From: an uncultured Muribaculaceae bacterium | GTDB taxonomy: Bacteria; Bacteroidota; Bacteroidia; Bacteroidales; Muribaculaceae | NCBI GenBank assembly: GCA_947628305.1 | Contig: CANQZG010000014.1 | Location: forward strand, 1-64,000 | Reading direction: 5' to 3' | DNA length: 64,000 nt | Part shown: piece after piece, positions 39,710-47,086 of the stretch | Numbering within the stretch: the first letter of the stretch is position 1 | Layout: each line of letters starts with the position of its first letter | Notes under the pieces: generated by a model | Told to the model about the DNA's origin: nothing | Seen by the model: the letters and a program-made list of their open reading frames with translations, nothing else | The model's database searches: none | Position numbers and translations under genes: made by a program

Positions 39710-40024
39710 GTCAAGAGGACAACAAAAGCAATCGCAAGTCCGATTGACTTGGTAGTATCAACCTTTTGGGAATAGGAGGCAAACGCTGAAACGGTTTAGC
39801 AAGCCGATAGTTAGCACTTGTAAAGCCCTGCTGCTAACTCACAATGTACCTTGACAACTATATAAACAGACTGTAACGGGATAGAAACCCGGTGAAGTTC
39901 GCATTAAGCGGGCCAAGGGTTAAGCGTTAGCAATTCCGGCAAGGTGCGGGATAAACGGTTACAGACAACTGTAGAGGGTTTAGCGCATTTACAAGCCCGG
40001 AAATACTTAAAAGGGGTTTTAATT
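39710..40024 (+). ncRNA. long structured 5' leader
   Basis: About 310 non-coding bases between promoter and first gene. Visible stems include CAAGTC/GACTTG, the perfect AGTTAGCA/TGCTAACT (39810-39841 region), CGGG/CCCG, and TTCCGGC with GCCCGGAA near the end. TTGACAACTATATAA at 39851 resembles text seen before orf1-type genes of Firmicutes conjugative elements. It may be a regulatory leader or an independent RNA. Confidence 0.5.
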
Positions 40025-40297
40025 ATGCGTAAAGCAAACAGCGTTATTTGTTCTGTAAAAGATAATACATTTTTTGGTGTATCTATACTTTTGGCCGGGA
40101 ATGATATGATTGATTATTCCTCTTGCTTTGTCGGAAAAGAATTTGCTAATAAGCAAGAGGCCATTAAAAAAGTGCTGGACGTTCTGAAAATCAACGGTTA
40201 TTCGGTGAACTTTCATAATGATGGATTTGGAAAAGTTTACAATATCGTTTTTGTGGATCTGAATACTGGAGTCCATGCAAGGTATTATTCAAATTAA
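40025..40297 (+). CDS. hypothetical protein, first gene of the island
   Basis: A 90-residue protein starting at ATG 40025 behind AAAAGGGG. It opens MRKANSVICSVKDNTFFGVS and ends with a small beta-rich domain. No family recognised. Its 3' end overlaps the next frame. Confidence 0.65.
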   Translation: MRKANSVICSVKDNTFFGVSILLAGNDMIDYSSCFVGKEFANKQEAIKKVLDVLKINGYSVNFHNDGFGKVYNIVFVDLNTGVHARYYSN

Positions 40298-40472
40298 AAA
40301 ATCAAACTTTTCCGGGCTTATAAATGCGTTAAACTCTGAATCGAAAGCAAAACAGGCCGCTATAATAGCGGGGAAACGTGAAAACGTCAATCAGAAAAGT
40401 AGTACGATTGCCAAGTTCCCAAGAGAGGATATGGAAGATGATGGTAGAATAGTTTATAGTGGCCTGTTTTGA
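40275..40472 (+). CDS. hypothetical small basic protein
   Basis: A 65-residue basic protein overlapping the previous gene by 23 bases. Its second half spans the segment bounded by the first inverted repeat (40349-40470), so coding and RNA structure overlap. The ribosome site is weak (GGAGTCC). It may or may not be translated. Confidence 0.4.
   Translation: MQGIIQIKKSNFSGLINALNSESKAKQAAIIAGKRENVNQKSSTIAKFPREDMEDDGRIVYSGLF
40349..40470. repeat. inverted-repeat segment 0
   Basis: Bases 40349-40365 pair with 40454-40470 (17 bases, one G-U in RNA). The right arm ends at 40470 and the next segment's left arm starts at 40471 with no gap. Confidence 0.75.
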
Positions 40473-40819
40473 CTCCCACAAAATAAAGCCCGGAACAAAC
40501 TAATTTTTGGAAGGGGCTTTTTATAATGAAAAGGAAAAAGTTTTATTTCCGTGATTTGGTGGAAATGGGTATCAATTATCATAGGTTTACCCGTGTAACT
40601 AACAGGATTGACAAGTCAATAAAGGGTTATCGTTATGATTTGGATACACCATTGACCGGGGAACAGATTGATTATATCCGCAAATTCAAAAACGTGGAAA
40701 TGGGCTATGGTCACTATCTGTATACGCCGGAAAATAAGGTGAATTTTGTTATTATCCTGGACAAATGCAAGGCAGAAACGTATTAAAAAACCGTTTCCGG
40801 GCTTTATTTTGTGGGAGTC
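40471..40819. repeat. inverted-repeat segment 1 around one gene
   Basis: Bases 40471-40495 are the perfect reverse complement of 40795-40819 (25 of 25; the arm begins GACTCCCACAAAATAAAG). The segment contains one gene, 40526-40786. Confidence 0.9.
40526..40786 (+). CDS. hypothetical basic protein inside segment 1
   Basis: An 86-residue basic protein (MKRKKFYFRDLVEMGINYHR) rich in Tyr and Lys. Ribosome site AAGGGG is 10 bases upstream. It is enclosed by the 25-base inverted repeat of segment 1. No family recognised. Confidence 0.65.
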   Translation: MKRKKFYFRDLVEMGINYHRFTRVTNRIDKSIKGYRYDLDTPLTGEQIDYIRKFKNVEMGYGHYLYTPENKVNFVIILDKCKAETY

Positions 40820-40820
40820 C

Positions 40821-41098
40821 TATATGGCGGCTATATAGTGGCCTGGAAAAAACAGGAGGAAAATAAAATGACAGTTTATGACATTTGCGATTTGTTCACG
40901 GAAGAGGCAAATATTGACATCTATAGCATGGACGCAGAGAAAGTGGTTTTTTCTGGGAGTAGCAGAGAAGTGCCGGAGGAATACGGCGAGGCCGATATTG
41001 CAAGCATTGACTCCCCTCTCTACGGGGAGCCGCACAAGCTGACAATCAATATCTAAAATATAACAAAAATAACCGGGCCACTATATAACCGCCATATA
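40821..41098. repeat. inverted-repeat segment 2 around one gene
   Basis: Bases 40821-40843 pair with 41076-41098 (22 of 23; arm text TATATGGCGG then TATATAGTGGCC). It contains one gene, 40868-41056, and abuts segments 1 and 3. Confidence 0.88.
40868..41056 (+). CDS. small acidic protein inside segment 2
   Basis: A 62-residue acidic protein starting at ATG 40868 behind CAGGAGGAAA (MTVYDICDLFTEEANIDIYS). The short, acidic composition recalls DNA-mimic or anti-restriction proteins, but nothing more specific can be read. Confidence 0.65.
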   Translation: MTVYDICDLFTEEANIDIYSMDAEKVVFSGSSREVPEEYGEADIASIDSPLYGEPHKLTINI

Positions 41099-41099
41099 A

Positions 41100-41440
41100 C
41101 TTGTCCGCTGATTTATCCGCTTGCCAAACAAAATTTGACAGGAGGAAAAGAGCATGGCAATTACTAACAGGGAAATTATTGCAACGGAAAAACTTGCAAG
41201 GGGAATCAAGGAGGAAATTCACACTTTTTCCCGTTGGAAGTCTATGGGATATGCGGTCAAAAAGGGAGAACATAGCAATATCAAGTTTGCAGTCTGGAAG
41301 CCTGTTACCTGTAAAAACAAGGAAACGGGGGAGGAATATAGCAAACTGATTATGAAAGTGAGCGCATTTTTTACGGAAAAGCAAGTGGAAAAGATTGCAG
41401 GGTAACAAACACAATGCAAGCGGATAAATCAGCGGACAAG
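41100..41440. repeat. inverted-repeat segment 3 around one gene
   Basis: Bases 41100-41124 are the perfect reverse complement of 41416-41440 (25 of 25; arm begins CTTGTCCGCTGATTTATC). It contains one gene, 41154-41405. Confidence 0.9.
41154..41405 (+). CDS. ArdC N-terminal-like single-domain protein
   Basis: An 83-residue protein with FSRWKSMGYAVKKGEHSNIK and a following VWKPV strand. The W-x-x-x-GY-x-VKKGE text is the signature of the N-terminal domain of ArdC-type anti-restriction proteins, which binds single-stranded DNA. The metallopeptidase half of ArdC is absent. Ribosome site AGGAGG. Related stand-alone domains occur in plasmid and conjugative regions. Confidence 0.7.
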   Translation: MAITNREIIATEKLARGIKEEIHTFSRWKSMGYAVKKGEHSNIKFAVWKPVTCKNKETGEEYSKLIMKVSAFFTEKQVEKIAG

Positions 41441-41482
41441 AGGACTCTACAAAGAAAAATCAAAAGAAAAGGGGAAAGAAAA

Positions 41483-41773
41483 ATGTTTGAATTGAAGCCG
41501 ATTGACGGACGCAAGAGCTTTTATGGAAAAGCGATTGTCAACAAAGAAATGAATGGAGGGTATAGCCTCCGCAGCTATGATACCACGGTTTGCTTTACGG
41601 ACGGAGACGGAAAAATCCATAAGTTGTGGGACGGATATTCCGCCACAACAATGCGACATATCAACGCTTTTTTGGCCTTTGTGGGCGTTGACGGTGGAGG
41701 CAAGGCATGGTGGGACGCTTTGCCGGTCTGGAATGGTGGAGCGTGGTGGTTGCCGAAAAGGGCAAAGCAGTAA
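41483..41773 (+). CDS. DUF8033-like protein
   Basis: A 96-residue protein starting at ATG 41483 behind GGGGAAAG. It has KSFYGKAIV, YSLRSYDTTVCF, LWDGYSATTMRHINAFLAF and a Trp-rich end (AWWDALPVW). This conserved order of Y-G-K-A, S-Y-x-T, G-Y-S-x-T-T-x-R-H-I is typical of a family common in Clostridia plasmids and mobile elements. Function unknown. Confidence 0.7.
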   Translation: MFELKPIDGRKSFYGKAIVNKEMNGGYSLRSYDTTVCFTDGDGKIHKLWDGYSATTMRHINAFLAFVGVDGGGKAWWDALPVWNGGAWWLPKRAKQ

Positions 41774-41865
41774 ACAGTCGAAACGGCCTTTATAGGCCGT
41801 CTGGCGGGGATTGCCTCCCGTCACTGATGATGACAGGCAAAAAATCTATGAAAGAGGGACAGAAA

Positions 41866-42024
41866 ATGAAAAATTTTTATTTGGCAAGAGTAGCAGAGGC
41901 CCGGAGTCTTGACGATTTAGATTATATCGTTGAGCGAGCGAGTCAAGATTTGGACAGTCAAGCAGACTATGAAGCGGTATATGGTGCGGCGCTGGATAAA
42001 GCGCAACGGTGGAGGGGGTTTTGA
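41866..42024 (+). CDS. very small helical protein
   Basis: A 52-residue protein starting at ATG 41866 behind AGAGGGACAG. It is a single helical domain (LDDLDYIVERASQDL). Function unknown. Confidence 0.6.
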   Translation: MKNFYLARVAEARSLDDLDYIVERASQDLDSQADYEAVYGAALDKAQRWRGF

Positions 42025-42025
42025 T

Positions 42026-42232
42026 ATGATTATCATTCAAGACGCAAAGAAATACACGGTTTATTGCAGGACAAACAAGCATATCAGATGGACATATTCC
42101 ACATATGCGGGTTGTTATGATACGATTGAACAGGCCATTGAAGAAATCAAAAAGCATATCAGCGGAAAATTCCAATGGTTAGCGCAAGACAACGACACAG
42201 GAAAAGAAATGACAGGGGAGGTTGTACAGTGA
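42026..42232 (+). CDS. small hypothetical protein
   Basis: A 68-residue protein starting at ATG 42026 behind GGAGGGGG (MIIIQDAKKYTVYCR). Beta strands then a helix with IEQAIEEIKKHI. No family recognised. Confidence 0.6.
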   Translation: MIIIQDAKKYTVYCRTNKHIRWTYSTYAGCYDTIEQAIEEIKKHISGKFQWLAQDNDTGKEMTGEVVQ

Positions 42233-42354
42233 GGAAGTAGCAGTAGTCTAAAGGTTTTCTGAGGGGTTTTACCTATAAAGCCCCATCCCATAGCGATTGC
42301 AATAGCGATTGCAGAGCAAATATCAAAACTAAAATTTGAAAGGGGAAAAAAATA

Positions 42355-42516
42355 ATGGAGTTCGGATTTTTTGACGTGATGGTGATTTTGGACAAACTCC
42401 AAAAGATGGAAGGAAAGCAGAATTGCGGTTTGAAAGAGAAAACCGCTTATCTGTGCGCCATCGAGGAAGTAAGAAGGGCCGTTGTAAAGCGGCAGGCAGA
42501 GCTGACTGGAATATAA
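42355..42516 (+). CDS. very small helical protein
   Basis: A 53-residue helical protein starting at ATG 42355 behind AAAGGGG. The 120 bases before it contain a hairpin (GGGG..CCCC) and two copies of ATAGCGATTGCA. Function unknown. Confidence 0.6.
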   Translation: MEFGFFDVMVILDKLQKMEGKQNCGLKEKTAYLCAIEEVRRAVVKRQAELTGI

Positions 42517-42537
42517 AAAAGAAAGGAGCAAAAGACA

Positions 42538-42720
42538 GTGGAGAACTTGAAATATTATCACATTGACGGTTATCATTGCTTTTCAAGTGATGAACGGTCA
42601 GTAAACTATCTGGAAAGGCGGTACACGGCAAGGCAAGCATGGGAGCAGTATTTCAGAGATATTAGATATTGGCGCAGGAGGACAAGCCCATTGTGGCGGA
42701 CAAGTTTTGTGGAAATTTGA
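42538..42720 (+). CDS. small basic aromatic protein
   Basis: A 60-residue protein starting at GTG 42538 behind AAAGGAG. It is basic, with many Tyr, Arg and Trp (RYWRRRTSPLW). Function unknown. Confidence 0.55.
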   Translation: MENLKYYHIDGYHCFSSDERSVNYLERRYTARQAWEQYFRDIRYWRRRTSPLWRTSFVEI

Positions 42721-42756
42721 GGAAAGAAAAATTTTTTGAAAAAGTGGAATTAAGCG

Positions 42757-42785
42757 TTGACAGGCAGAATGTGATGTGATATTCT
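42757..42785 (+). promoter_or_regulatory. internal promoter of the island
   Basis: TTGACA (42757-42762), 17 bases, TATTCT (42780-42785), upstream of the gene at 42831. Confidence 0.6.
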
Positions 42786-42830
42786 ATCCATGGTGACAGA
42801 CAACAATTCATTGTGAAGGGAGTTGAGTAG

Positions 42831-43043
42831 ATGAAAAAGCAGGGGAAGCAGGGGAAGGATTATTACAAGCAGATTGATACCATTATTAAGCGTTGGGAGA
42901 AAACGGAATATAATCCTGTTTCCCCGGAATGGGTAACGGAGAGAATCTCTTGGTGCTGGAAGTTTCGGCATATTACGGAGAAACAGATGATCGAACTTTG
43001 CGACAGGATGATCTACTTGTACGAAAACAAAGTCTTTGTTTGA
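42831..43043 (+). CDS. small basic protein
   Basis: A 70-residue basic protein (MKKQGKQGKDYYKQIDTIIK) with two Trp in WCWKFRHITEKQ. Ribosome site GAAGGGAG. Function unknown. Confidence 0.6.
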   Translation: MKKQGKQGKDYYKQIDTIIKRWEKTEYNPVSPEWVTERISWCWKFRHITEKQMIELCDRMIYLYENKVFV

Positions 43044-43058
43044 GAGGGGGGAGAGGAA

Positions 43059-43244
43059 ATGCAGAAGCATATGAAGAACAGAACATATCACAATATCATG
43101 CGGACGGTCAACGCGATACAGCGGAAAGGGTACGATTTTGAGACGGCAAAAGAAATCGCTTTCCGGCTGTGGGATTCATTCAATCCACTTGGCCTATCAA
43201 TGGAGGCGATGATTCAGCAGATTATCCCGGCGAGCGAGCATTAA
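43059..43244 (+). CDS. small helical protein
   Basis: A 61-residue protein behind a strong GGGGGGAGAGG site. The text YDFETAKEIAFRLWDSF recalls phage and plasmid proteins with a single three-helix domain. Function unknown. Confidence 0.6.
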   Translation: MQKHMKNRTYHNIMRTVNAIQRKGYDFETAKEIAFRLWDSFNPLGLSMEAMIQQIIPASEH

Positions 43245-43290
43245 AAAATAAGCTGCCCTATCGGCTTGACGGGGAGAAAGGAGATGTGAA

Positions 43291-43497
43291 ATGTATAGAA
43301 TCAACGAAACGGAGAAAATCAAGAGAGCATTAAAGGAGAAAGGATACATTTCCTATCCATCCGATTTTGAGCGGCTTAAAAACGGACAGGATTTTACTTG
43401 TTGGAGGTCTGGCGGTGATTTGATTGTCGAAACAACATTGCATAGCGGGGTAGAAATTGAGAACAAAATTAAGCAGTTTTTGCAGAAAGGAAGATAA
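43291..43497 (+). CDS. small hypothetical protein
   Basis: A 68-residue alpha-beta protein behind AAAGGAGATG (MYRINETEKIKRALKEKGYI). Function unknown. Confidence 0.6.
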   Translation: MYRINETEKIKRALKEKGYISYPSDFERLKNGQDFTCWRSGGDLIVETTLHSGVEIENKIKQFLQKGR

Positions 43498-43499
43498 AG

Positions 43500-43805
43500 A
43501 TGGAGAGCAATTATAGAACGGCGTTTGACTATTTCAAAATGAAAGCGAAGCAGAGCATTGACAAAGCGGTTCTTTACTGTGAGCAGATTAAAAACGGAGA
43601 GAAGCAGGACAGAGAAAGAAAAATCACTGGAATACTTAACGCAGAAAATAATTTAGCAAAATTCCACGCTTATGCTGATTTGATGGACAGTATTTGCGGA
43701 ACTGGTGGCGGTTCTATGGTAGGGGAATGGTGTGAGTTTATGGACAGTACAAGGGAGGACGCAAATTATATCCTTGATACTATCGAAAAAATCTATCAAC
43801 TGTAA
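43500..43805 (+). CDS. helical hypothetical protein
   Basis: A 101-residue mainly helical protein starting three bases after the previous stop, behind AGGAAGATAAAG. Function unknown. Confidence 0.6.
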   Translation: MESNYRTAFDYFKMKAKQSIDKAVLYCEQIKNGEKQDRERKITGILNAENNLAKFHAYADLMDSICGTGGGSMVGEWCEFMDSTREDANYILDTIEKIYQL

Positions 43806-43826
43806 AACAGAAAGGAGAATAAAATC

Positions 43827-44228
43827 ATGGTAAACAACATTCAAGAACTGAGAGCGGCGGTCGAGGGCGTAAAGGTGCGCAGCGCATGGATGAAGGGCGT
43901 AAAAACCTATGCGCTGGAACTGATTGACAGTGTGGCAGAAAATTATGTGGAATACTGTGTCAACGAGGCAATCAAGGACAGGGACGTTAAAGAGTTTGAA
44001 CGGTATATGCTCAACGGTGCGGATAATTGGAAACAGTACAGCGAGGGCGGTTGTTCTCTTTGCTATGACGGCGATATTGCCGAGCGTCTTTGCACAAAGT
44101 CCGAGTTAAAGAGCCTGAGATACAAAGAGGGCGGCTACAAAGAGCCGAATCCCCGTGAGAATTGGCTGGAATGTCAGGCAAGGGCATTAGGACAGGCCGC
44201 AAGAATGGTTATTGAGAAAATTATTTGA
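43827..44228 (+). CDS. conserved mobile-element-type protein
   Basis: A 133-residue protein (MVNNIQELRAAVEGVKVRSAWMKGV). The central part has YCVNEAIKDRDVKEFERYMLNGADNWKQYSEGG in outline: helix, then an Asn-Trp-x-x-Tyr-Ser-x-Gly-Gly turn. I have the impression of a family shared with conjugative elements but cannot name it. Function unknown. Confidence 0.6.
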   Translation: MVNNIQELRAAVEGVKVRSAWMKGVKTYALELIDSVAENYVEYCVNEAIKDRDVKEFERYMLNGADNWKQYSEGGCSLCYDGDIAERLCTKSELKSLRYKEGGYKEPNPRENWLECQARALGQAARMVIEKII

Positions 44229-44241
44229 GGGGGGTGTAAAT

Positions 44242-44523
44242 ATGGCAGAGAGCCGGACTATTTACGAAACAAATATGATGGGAGTGAAGCAGAGATATAT
44301 TGAGAACGATTCATCGTGGAGGCCGTTTATCTGGGAGCAGAAAAGACATTTGGGATATAGGGCATGGGCTAAAATGCTTATCAGGTCGCTTTGGAATCAC
44401 GGATTTACAACGGAGAAAATCAACGAAATAGCAGAGGAAATTTTGAAGCGGGATTATTTCAATAAAGAGTTCTATGTGCCGATTTGGAAAATTGTGCAGG
44501 AACAAATTGATTTGTCTTGTTGA
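44242..44523 (+). CDS. hypothetical protein
   Basis: A 93-residue protein starting at ATG 44242 behind GAGGGGGGTG. It is Trp-rich in the middle (WRPFIWEQKRHLGYRAWAK) and helical at the end. The longer frame from 44212 overlaps the previous gene. Function unknown. Confidence 0.6.
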   Translation: MAESRTIYETNMMGVKQRYIENDSSWRPFIWEQKRHLGYRAWAKMLIRSLWNHGFTTEKINEIAEEILKRDYFNKEFYVPIWKIVQEQIDLSC

Positions 44524-44549
44524 CAGGCAACATGAACGTGTGGTATAAT
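44520..44549 (+). promoter_or_regulatory. internal promoter of the island
   Basis: TTGACA (44520-44525), 18 bases ending GTGTGG, TATAAT (44544-44549), same design as those at 1977 and 16090. Confidence 0.85.
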
Positions 44550-44566
44550 GTTAGGCGGTGAGATTC

Positions 44567-44620
44567 ATGTGGTATATCGCTTTTCTGCTGGTGTTCTTTT
44601 TCATTGCGGTTACTTGCTGA
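44567..44620 (+). CDS. 17-residue hydrophobic micropeptide (possible)
   Basis: ATG 44567 follows GGCGGTGAG directly after the promoter and encodes an almost wholly hydrophobic peptide (MWYIAFLLVFFFIAVTC). It could be a membrane micropeptide or a leader peptide. The following 225 bases to 44847 contain no other gene that I can support. Confidence 0.4.
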   Translation: MWYIAFLLVFFFIAVTC

Positions 44621-44847
44621 GTTGAGAGTGATATTTATAGATTAAACCGGGAAGATTGGAGAGAATGTGGGCAGATGGAATCCGGCAATCCATCATAAGT
44701 CCATCCGGCGAGCCGTCTAAACCGAAGAAAACTATGGGCGGCGGGTGTTGTTATCCGTAATGAAGAACAGGAATCCCGTGCCAACAGGGAGCAACAGAGA
44801 GCGGCGCAGACAGTGAGAGCGTCAATATTTTATTGGAGGGTTAAATC

Positions 44848-45216
44848 ATGGGATATGAGAGCAGAGTTTATGTTGTACGGTCAACGGAGAATGTTTCAAG
44901 CGAGCACAACTGGTATTTTACTGTAGCTGCGTTTGATATGTGTTACATGGGTAGAAATTATGGATGGAACGAGCTTTGGAAAAATGAGATTGACGCACAA
45001 GACGAGTTTTACGGCATTGAGGAAGGTGAACCAATCACGGAGGACGCATACGGGGACAAGCCTAGAATCGCGGAGCCTGTTGACGTTCTGAACGTCCTGG
45101 AGAGTTTCAATGCAAGTGAGGACTACTGGCGGGCGAAGATGCTTGAAACCTGTATCAGGCAGGTTATGGCAGACAGTGATGGGAGCAAAATTAAAATCAT
45201 TCATGTTGGGCATTAA
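44848..45216 (+). CDS. hypothetical acidic protein
   Basis: A 122-residue acidic protein behind GGAGGG (MGYESRVYVVRSTENV). The N-terminal strands and WYFTVAAFDMCYMG resemble a family found on plasmids and phages of Firmicutes. Function unknown. Confidence 0.6.
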   Translation: MGYESRVYVVRSTENVSSEHNWYFTVAAFDMCYMGRNYGWNELWKNEIDAQDEFYGIEEGEPITEDAYGDKPRIAEPVDVLNVLESFNASEDYWRAKMLETCIRQVMADSDGSKIKIIHVGH

Positions 45217-45228
45217 GGAGGACTAAAA

Positions 45229-45585
45229 ATGAAAGTCATGGTCAACGGACAGCAGAGAGAACTTCATTGTTTCTATCCGCAAGACAGGATGGACATAACA
45301 GAGGATATCATCTTTGATAGCGGAGAGAAATTCGATTATGATAGCGAAGCGGAAATGCCTATCATGACGGCAGAGCAATTCGACTGGTGGGCGGAGTATC
45401 TAGAACAGGCCGAAAAAGACAACGGAGAAATTCTGCGTCTAAAAGATATTTATGGGGCGGAGAAAGTGGAAGAAATCATTTCAAGGCACGATTGGTATTT
45501 CACTAGCGATTATAATGAGCATCATCAGCGGTATCTGGAACTGTTTGAAACTATCAAAGATGAATTGGAGGATGACGGACAGTGA
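45229..45585 (+). CDS. hypothetical acidic protein
   Basis: A 118-residue strongly acidic protein behind AAGGAGG. It has FDWWAEYLEQAEK and two further aromatic-rich helices. It overlaps the next GTG start. Function unknown. Confidence 0.6.
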   Translation: MKVMVNGQQRELHCFYPQDRMDITEDIIFDSGEKFDYDSEAEMPIMTAEQFDWWAEYLEQAEKDNGEILRLKDIYGAEKVEEIISRHDWYFTSDYNEHHQRYLELFETIKDELEDDGQ

Positions 45586-45791
45586 AATATCCTGAGTATA
45601 TCATGGAGAGGCTGAGACAGCGTTACGATTTGGCTGCAGATGACACGTCAATGGACTGGAAGTTTGAGAAGTGGACGAAGGGCAAAGTTTTCCGAGAGGT
45701 CTTGGAATGGGAGGGGATTTGCGGATATTCAGATTGGCTTCTCGGTCTTGTCGAGGACATTTATGGAATTGAATTGAAGGAGGACGATTGA
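45582..45791 (+). CDS. small acidic protein
   Basis: A 69-residue protein starting at GTG 45582, overlapping the previous stop. The text MERLRQRYDLAADDTSMD and VLEWEGICGY suggests two helices. Function unknown. Confidence 0.6.
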   Translation: MKYPEYIMERLRQRYDLAADDTSMDWKFEKWTKGKVFREVLEWEGICGYSDWLLGLVEDIYGIELKEDD

Positions 45792-45793
45792 AA

Positions 45794-45928
45794 ATGTTAG
45801 CTGGTCTTATGTTCATCGGTGGTTTTTGTCTGGCGGTCGGTGTCGTTTATCCTATCTGCTGCGCCGTCTATTGGGTTCTCTTCAGACGGGGCAAGGAATC
45901 ATTCTGGGAGTTCATGCGGGATTGCTGA
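45794..45928 (+). CDS. 44-residue membrane peptide
   Basis: Starts at ATG 45794 behind GAAGGAGGACG. One long hydrophobic segment (LMFIGGFCLAVGVVYPICC) with a basic then aromatic tail. Holin-like size but in an early island. Function unknown. Confidence 0.55.
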   Translation: MLAGLMFIGGFCLAVGVVYPICCAVYWVLFRRGKESFWEFMRDC

Positions 45929-45946
45929 GTAAAGGAAAGATAAAAA

Positions 45947-46174
45947 ATGGATAAAGAACGTAATAAAAACCCAAAGATAATCGCTTATGGAGAATGGGTG
46001 AATGGAGAAAACGGGAGAATAGAGTTAGAATCAACGATAAGTTTTAGCGGGACAGTCGGTTCTTTGGCTTGCCTAATCAGCGGGATTATTTACAAAATAT
46101 GTAGTTCTACCGATTGTGAATATGACAAATTCATGGAGTATGTTAATAATGCAGATACAGTTGATGTGGTCTGA
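45947..46174 (+). CDS. small hypothetical protein, paralogue of 53697-53948
   Basis: A 75-residue protein. GEWVNGENG, ISGIIYKICSS and YDKFMEYVNNA align with GKWENG, ACIEAVCKDSG and YKKFMGYINNT in the gene at 53697. The two operons therefore share a duplicated small gene. Function unknown. Confidence 0.6.
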   Translation: MDKERNKNPKIIAYGEWVNGENGRIELESTISFSGTVGSLACLISGIIYKICSSTDCEYDKFMEYVNNADTVDVV

Positions 46175-46426
46175 AAAAGGAGGGGTATGTTGAGTAAAGG
46201 AATTGTTTAGTGGGGTGCAGTTTTGTCAAGGAATTTGGCAGAGGGTGTAGTCATGGTAAGGTTTTGAATGGTCGGGTATTGTAGCGGAAAAGAAGGGTAT
46301 GGGGTCGGCAAGGCAGGTAATGTTAAGGTGTAGCATAGAACCGAGCCGAAGCGGTATAGTTGAGAGCTGAGTAGAGCAGATTTTTAATCCAAAAAATTAC
46401 CAAAAAATGAAAAGGAGAAAATTAAA
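46175..46426 (+). other. G-rich, C-poor non-coding stretch
   Basis: About 250 bases without a supported gene. The plus strand is rich in G and A and poor in C until about 46380, in the same manner as 47087-47770. The ribosome site of the next gene (AAAAGGAG) lies at its end. Confidence 0.5.
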
Positions 46427-47086
46427 ATGAAGAAAATGAATGTGCGTGTGACTTTTGTTGAGGACGTGCTGGGGACTTCTCCGGCGAATGAGGACATTTA
46501 CCGTCAGTTCATCGGCAGTAAAGCACCGGACGCTTCCACGGTCGATGACGAGGTTGCGGCCCTTGGTGCGGACGCTGTTGTGGAGAAGGGCAAGACTATC
46601 TTTCCTAAGTTTGAGGACGGTACGCCGTTTCAGTATGATTACCACTGGAAGGGTAACTTTAAGGACGCTTGCGGTGCGCTGAGGAAGGTTCCGGGTACGA
46701 AGTCGAGCAAACTGAAAGCTTATAAGAAGGAAATCGACAAACTTATTTTCGTTTCCCCCCGGAAAATTCCTTTTGAGAACTATGGTACGATTGGTGAGTG
46801 TCAGCGGTCTTTGAGGGCGCAGACAATGCAGGGAGAGCGTACAAGTTTAGCTATCTCCGATGAAATTAAGGACGGGGCTAAACTGACATTTTCCGTTAAT
46901 TGTTTGCTGGACGATGACATTGCGGTTGTTAGAGAGTGGTTGGATTATGGAATCCTTGGCGGTTACGGTCAGTGGAGAAATTCAGGTAAAGGGCGATTTT
47001 TGTGGCAGGAGCTTGACGATGAAGGTAACGTTATCGGCGGGAATTACTCTGATTATCCTGAGTACGCCGAATACTTTGAGAGTTGA
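46427..47086 (+). CDS. conserved protein with RAMP-like Gly-rich loop
   Basis: A 219-residue protein (MKKMNVRVTFVEDVLGTSPA) with a good ribosome site. It begins with a strand typical of RAMP/Cas7-like folds, and near residues 177-191 has GILGGYGQWRNSGKGRF, resembling the Gly-rich loop of RAMP proteins. Before it lies an RSLRAQTMQGERTSLA segment. I have seen this type in phages without a function. No cas gene or CRISPR array is nearby, so the RAMP idea is an inference from pattern. Confidence 0.6.
   Translation: MKKMNVRVTFVEDVLGTSPANEDIYRQFIGSKAPDASTVDDEVAALGADAVVEKGKTIFPKFEDGTPFQYDYHWKGNFKDACGALRKVPGTKSSKLKAYKKEIDKLIFVSPRKIPFENYGTIGECQRSLRAQTMQGERTSLAISDEIKDGAKLTFSVNCLLDDDIAVVREWLDYGILGGYGQWRNSGKGRFLWQELDDEGNVIGGNYSDYPEYAEYFES

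Noticed and set aside
40471-41440. MITE or IS insertions as the origin of the inverted repeats
   Set aside because: The three arms are unrelated to each other, no target-site duplications are visible, and each segment contains a different ordinary gene.
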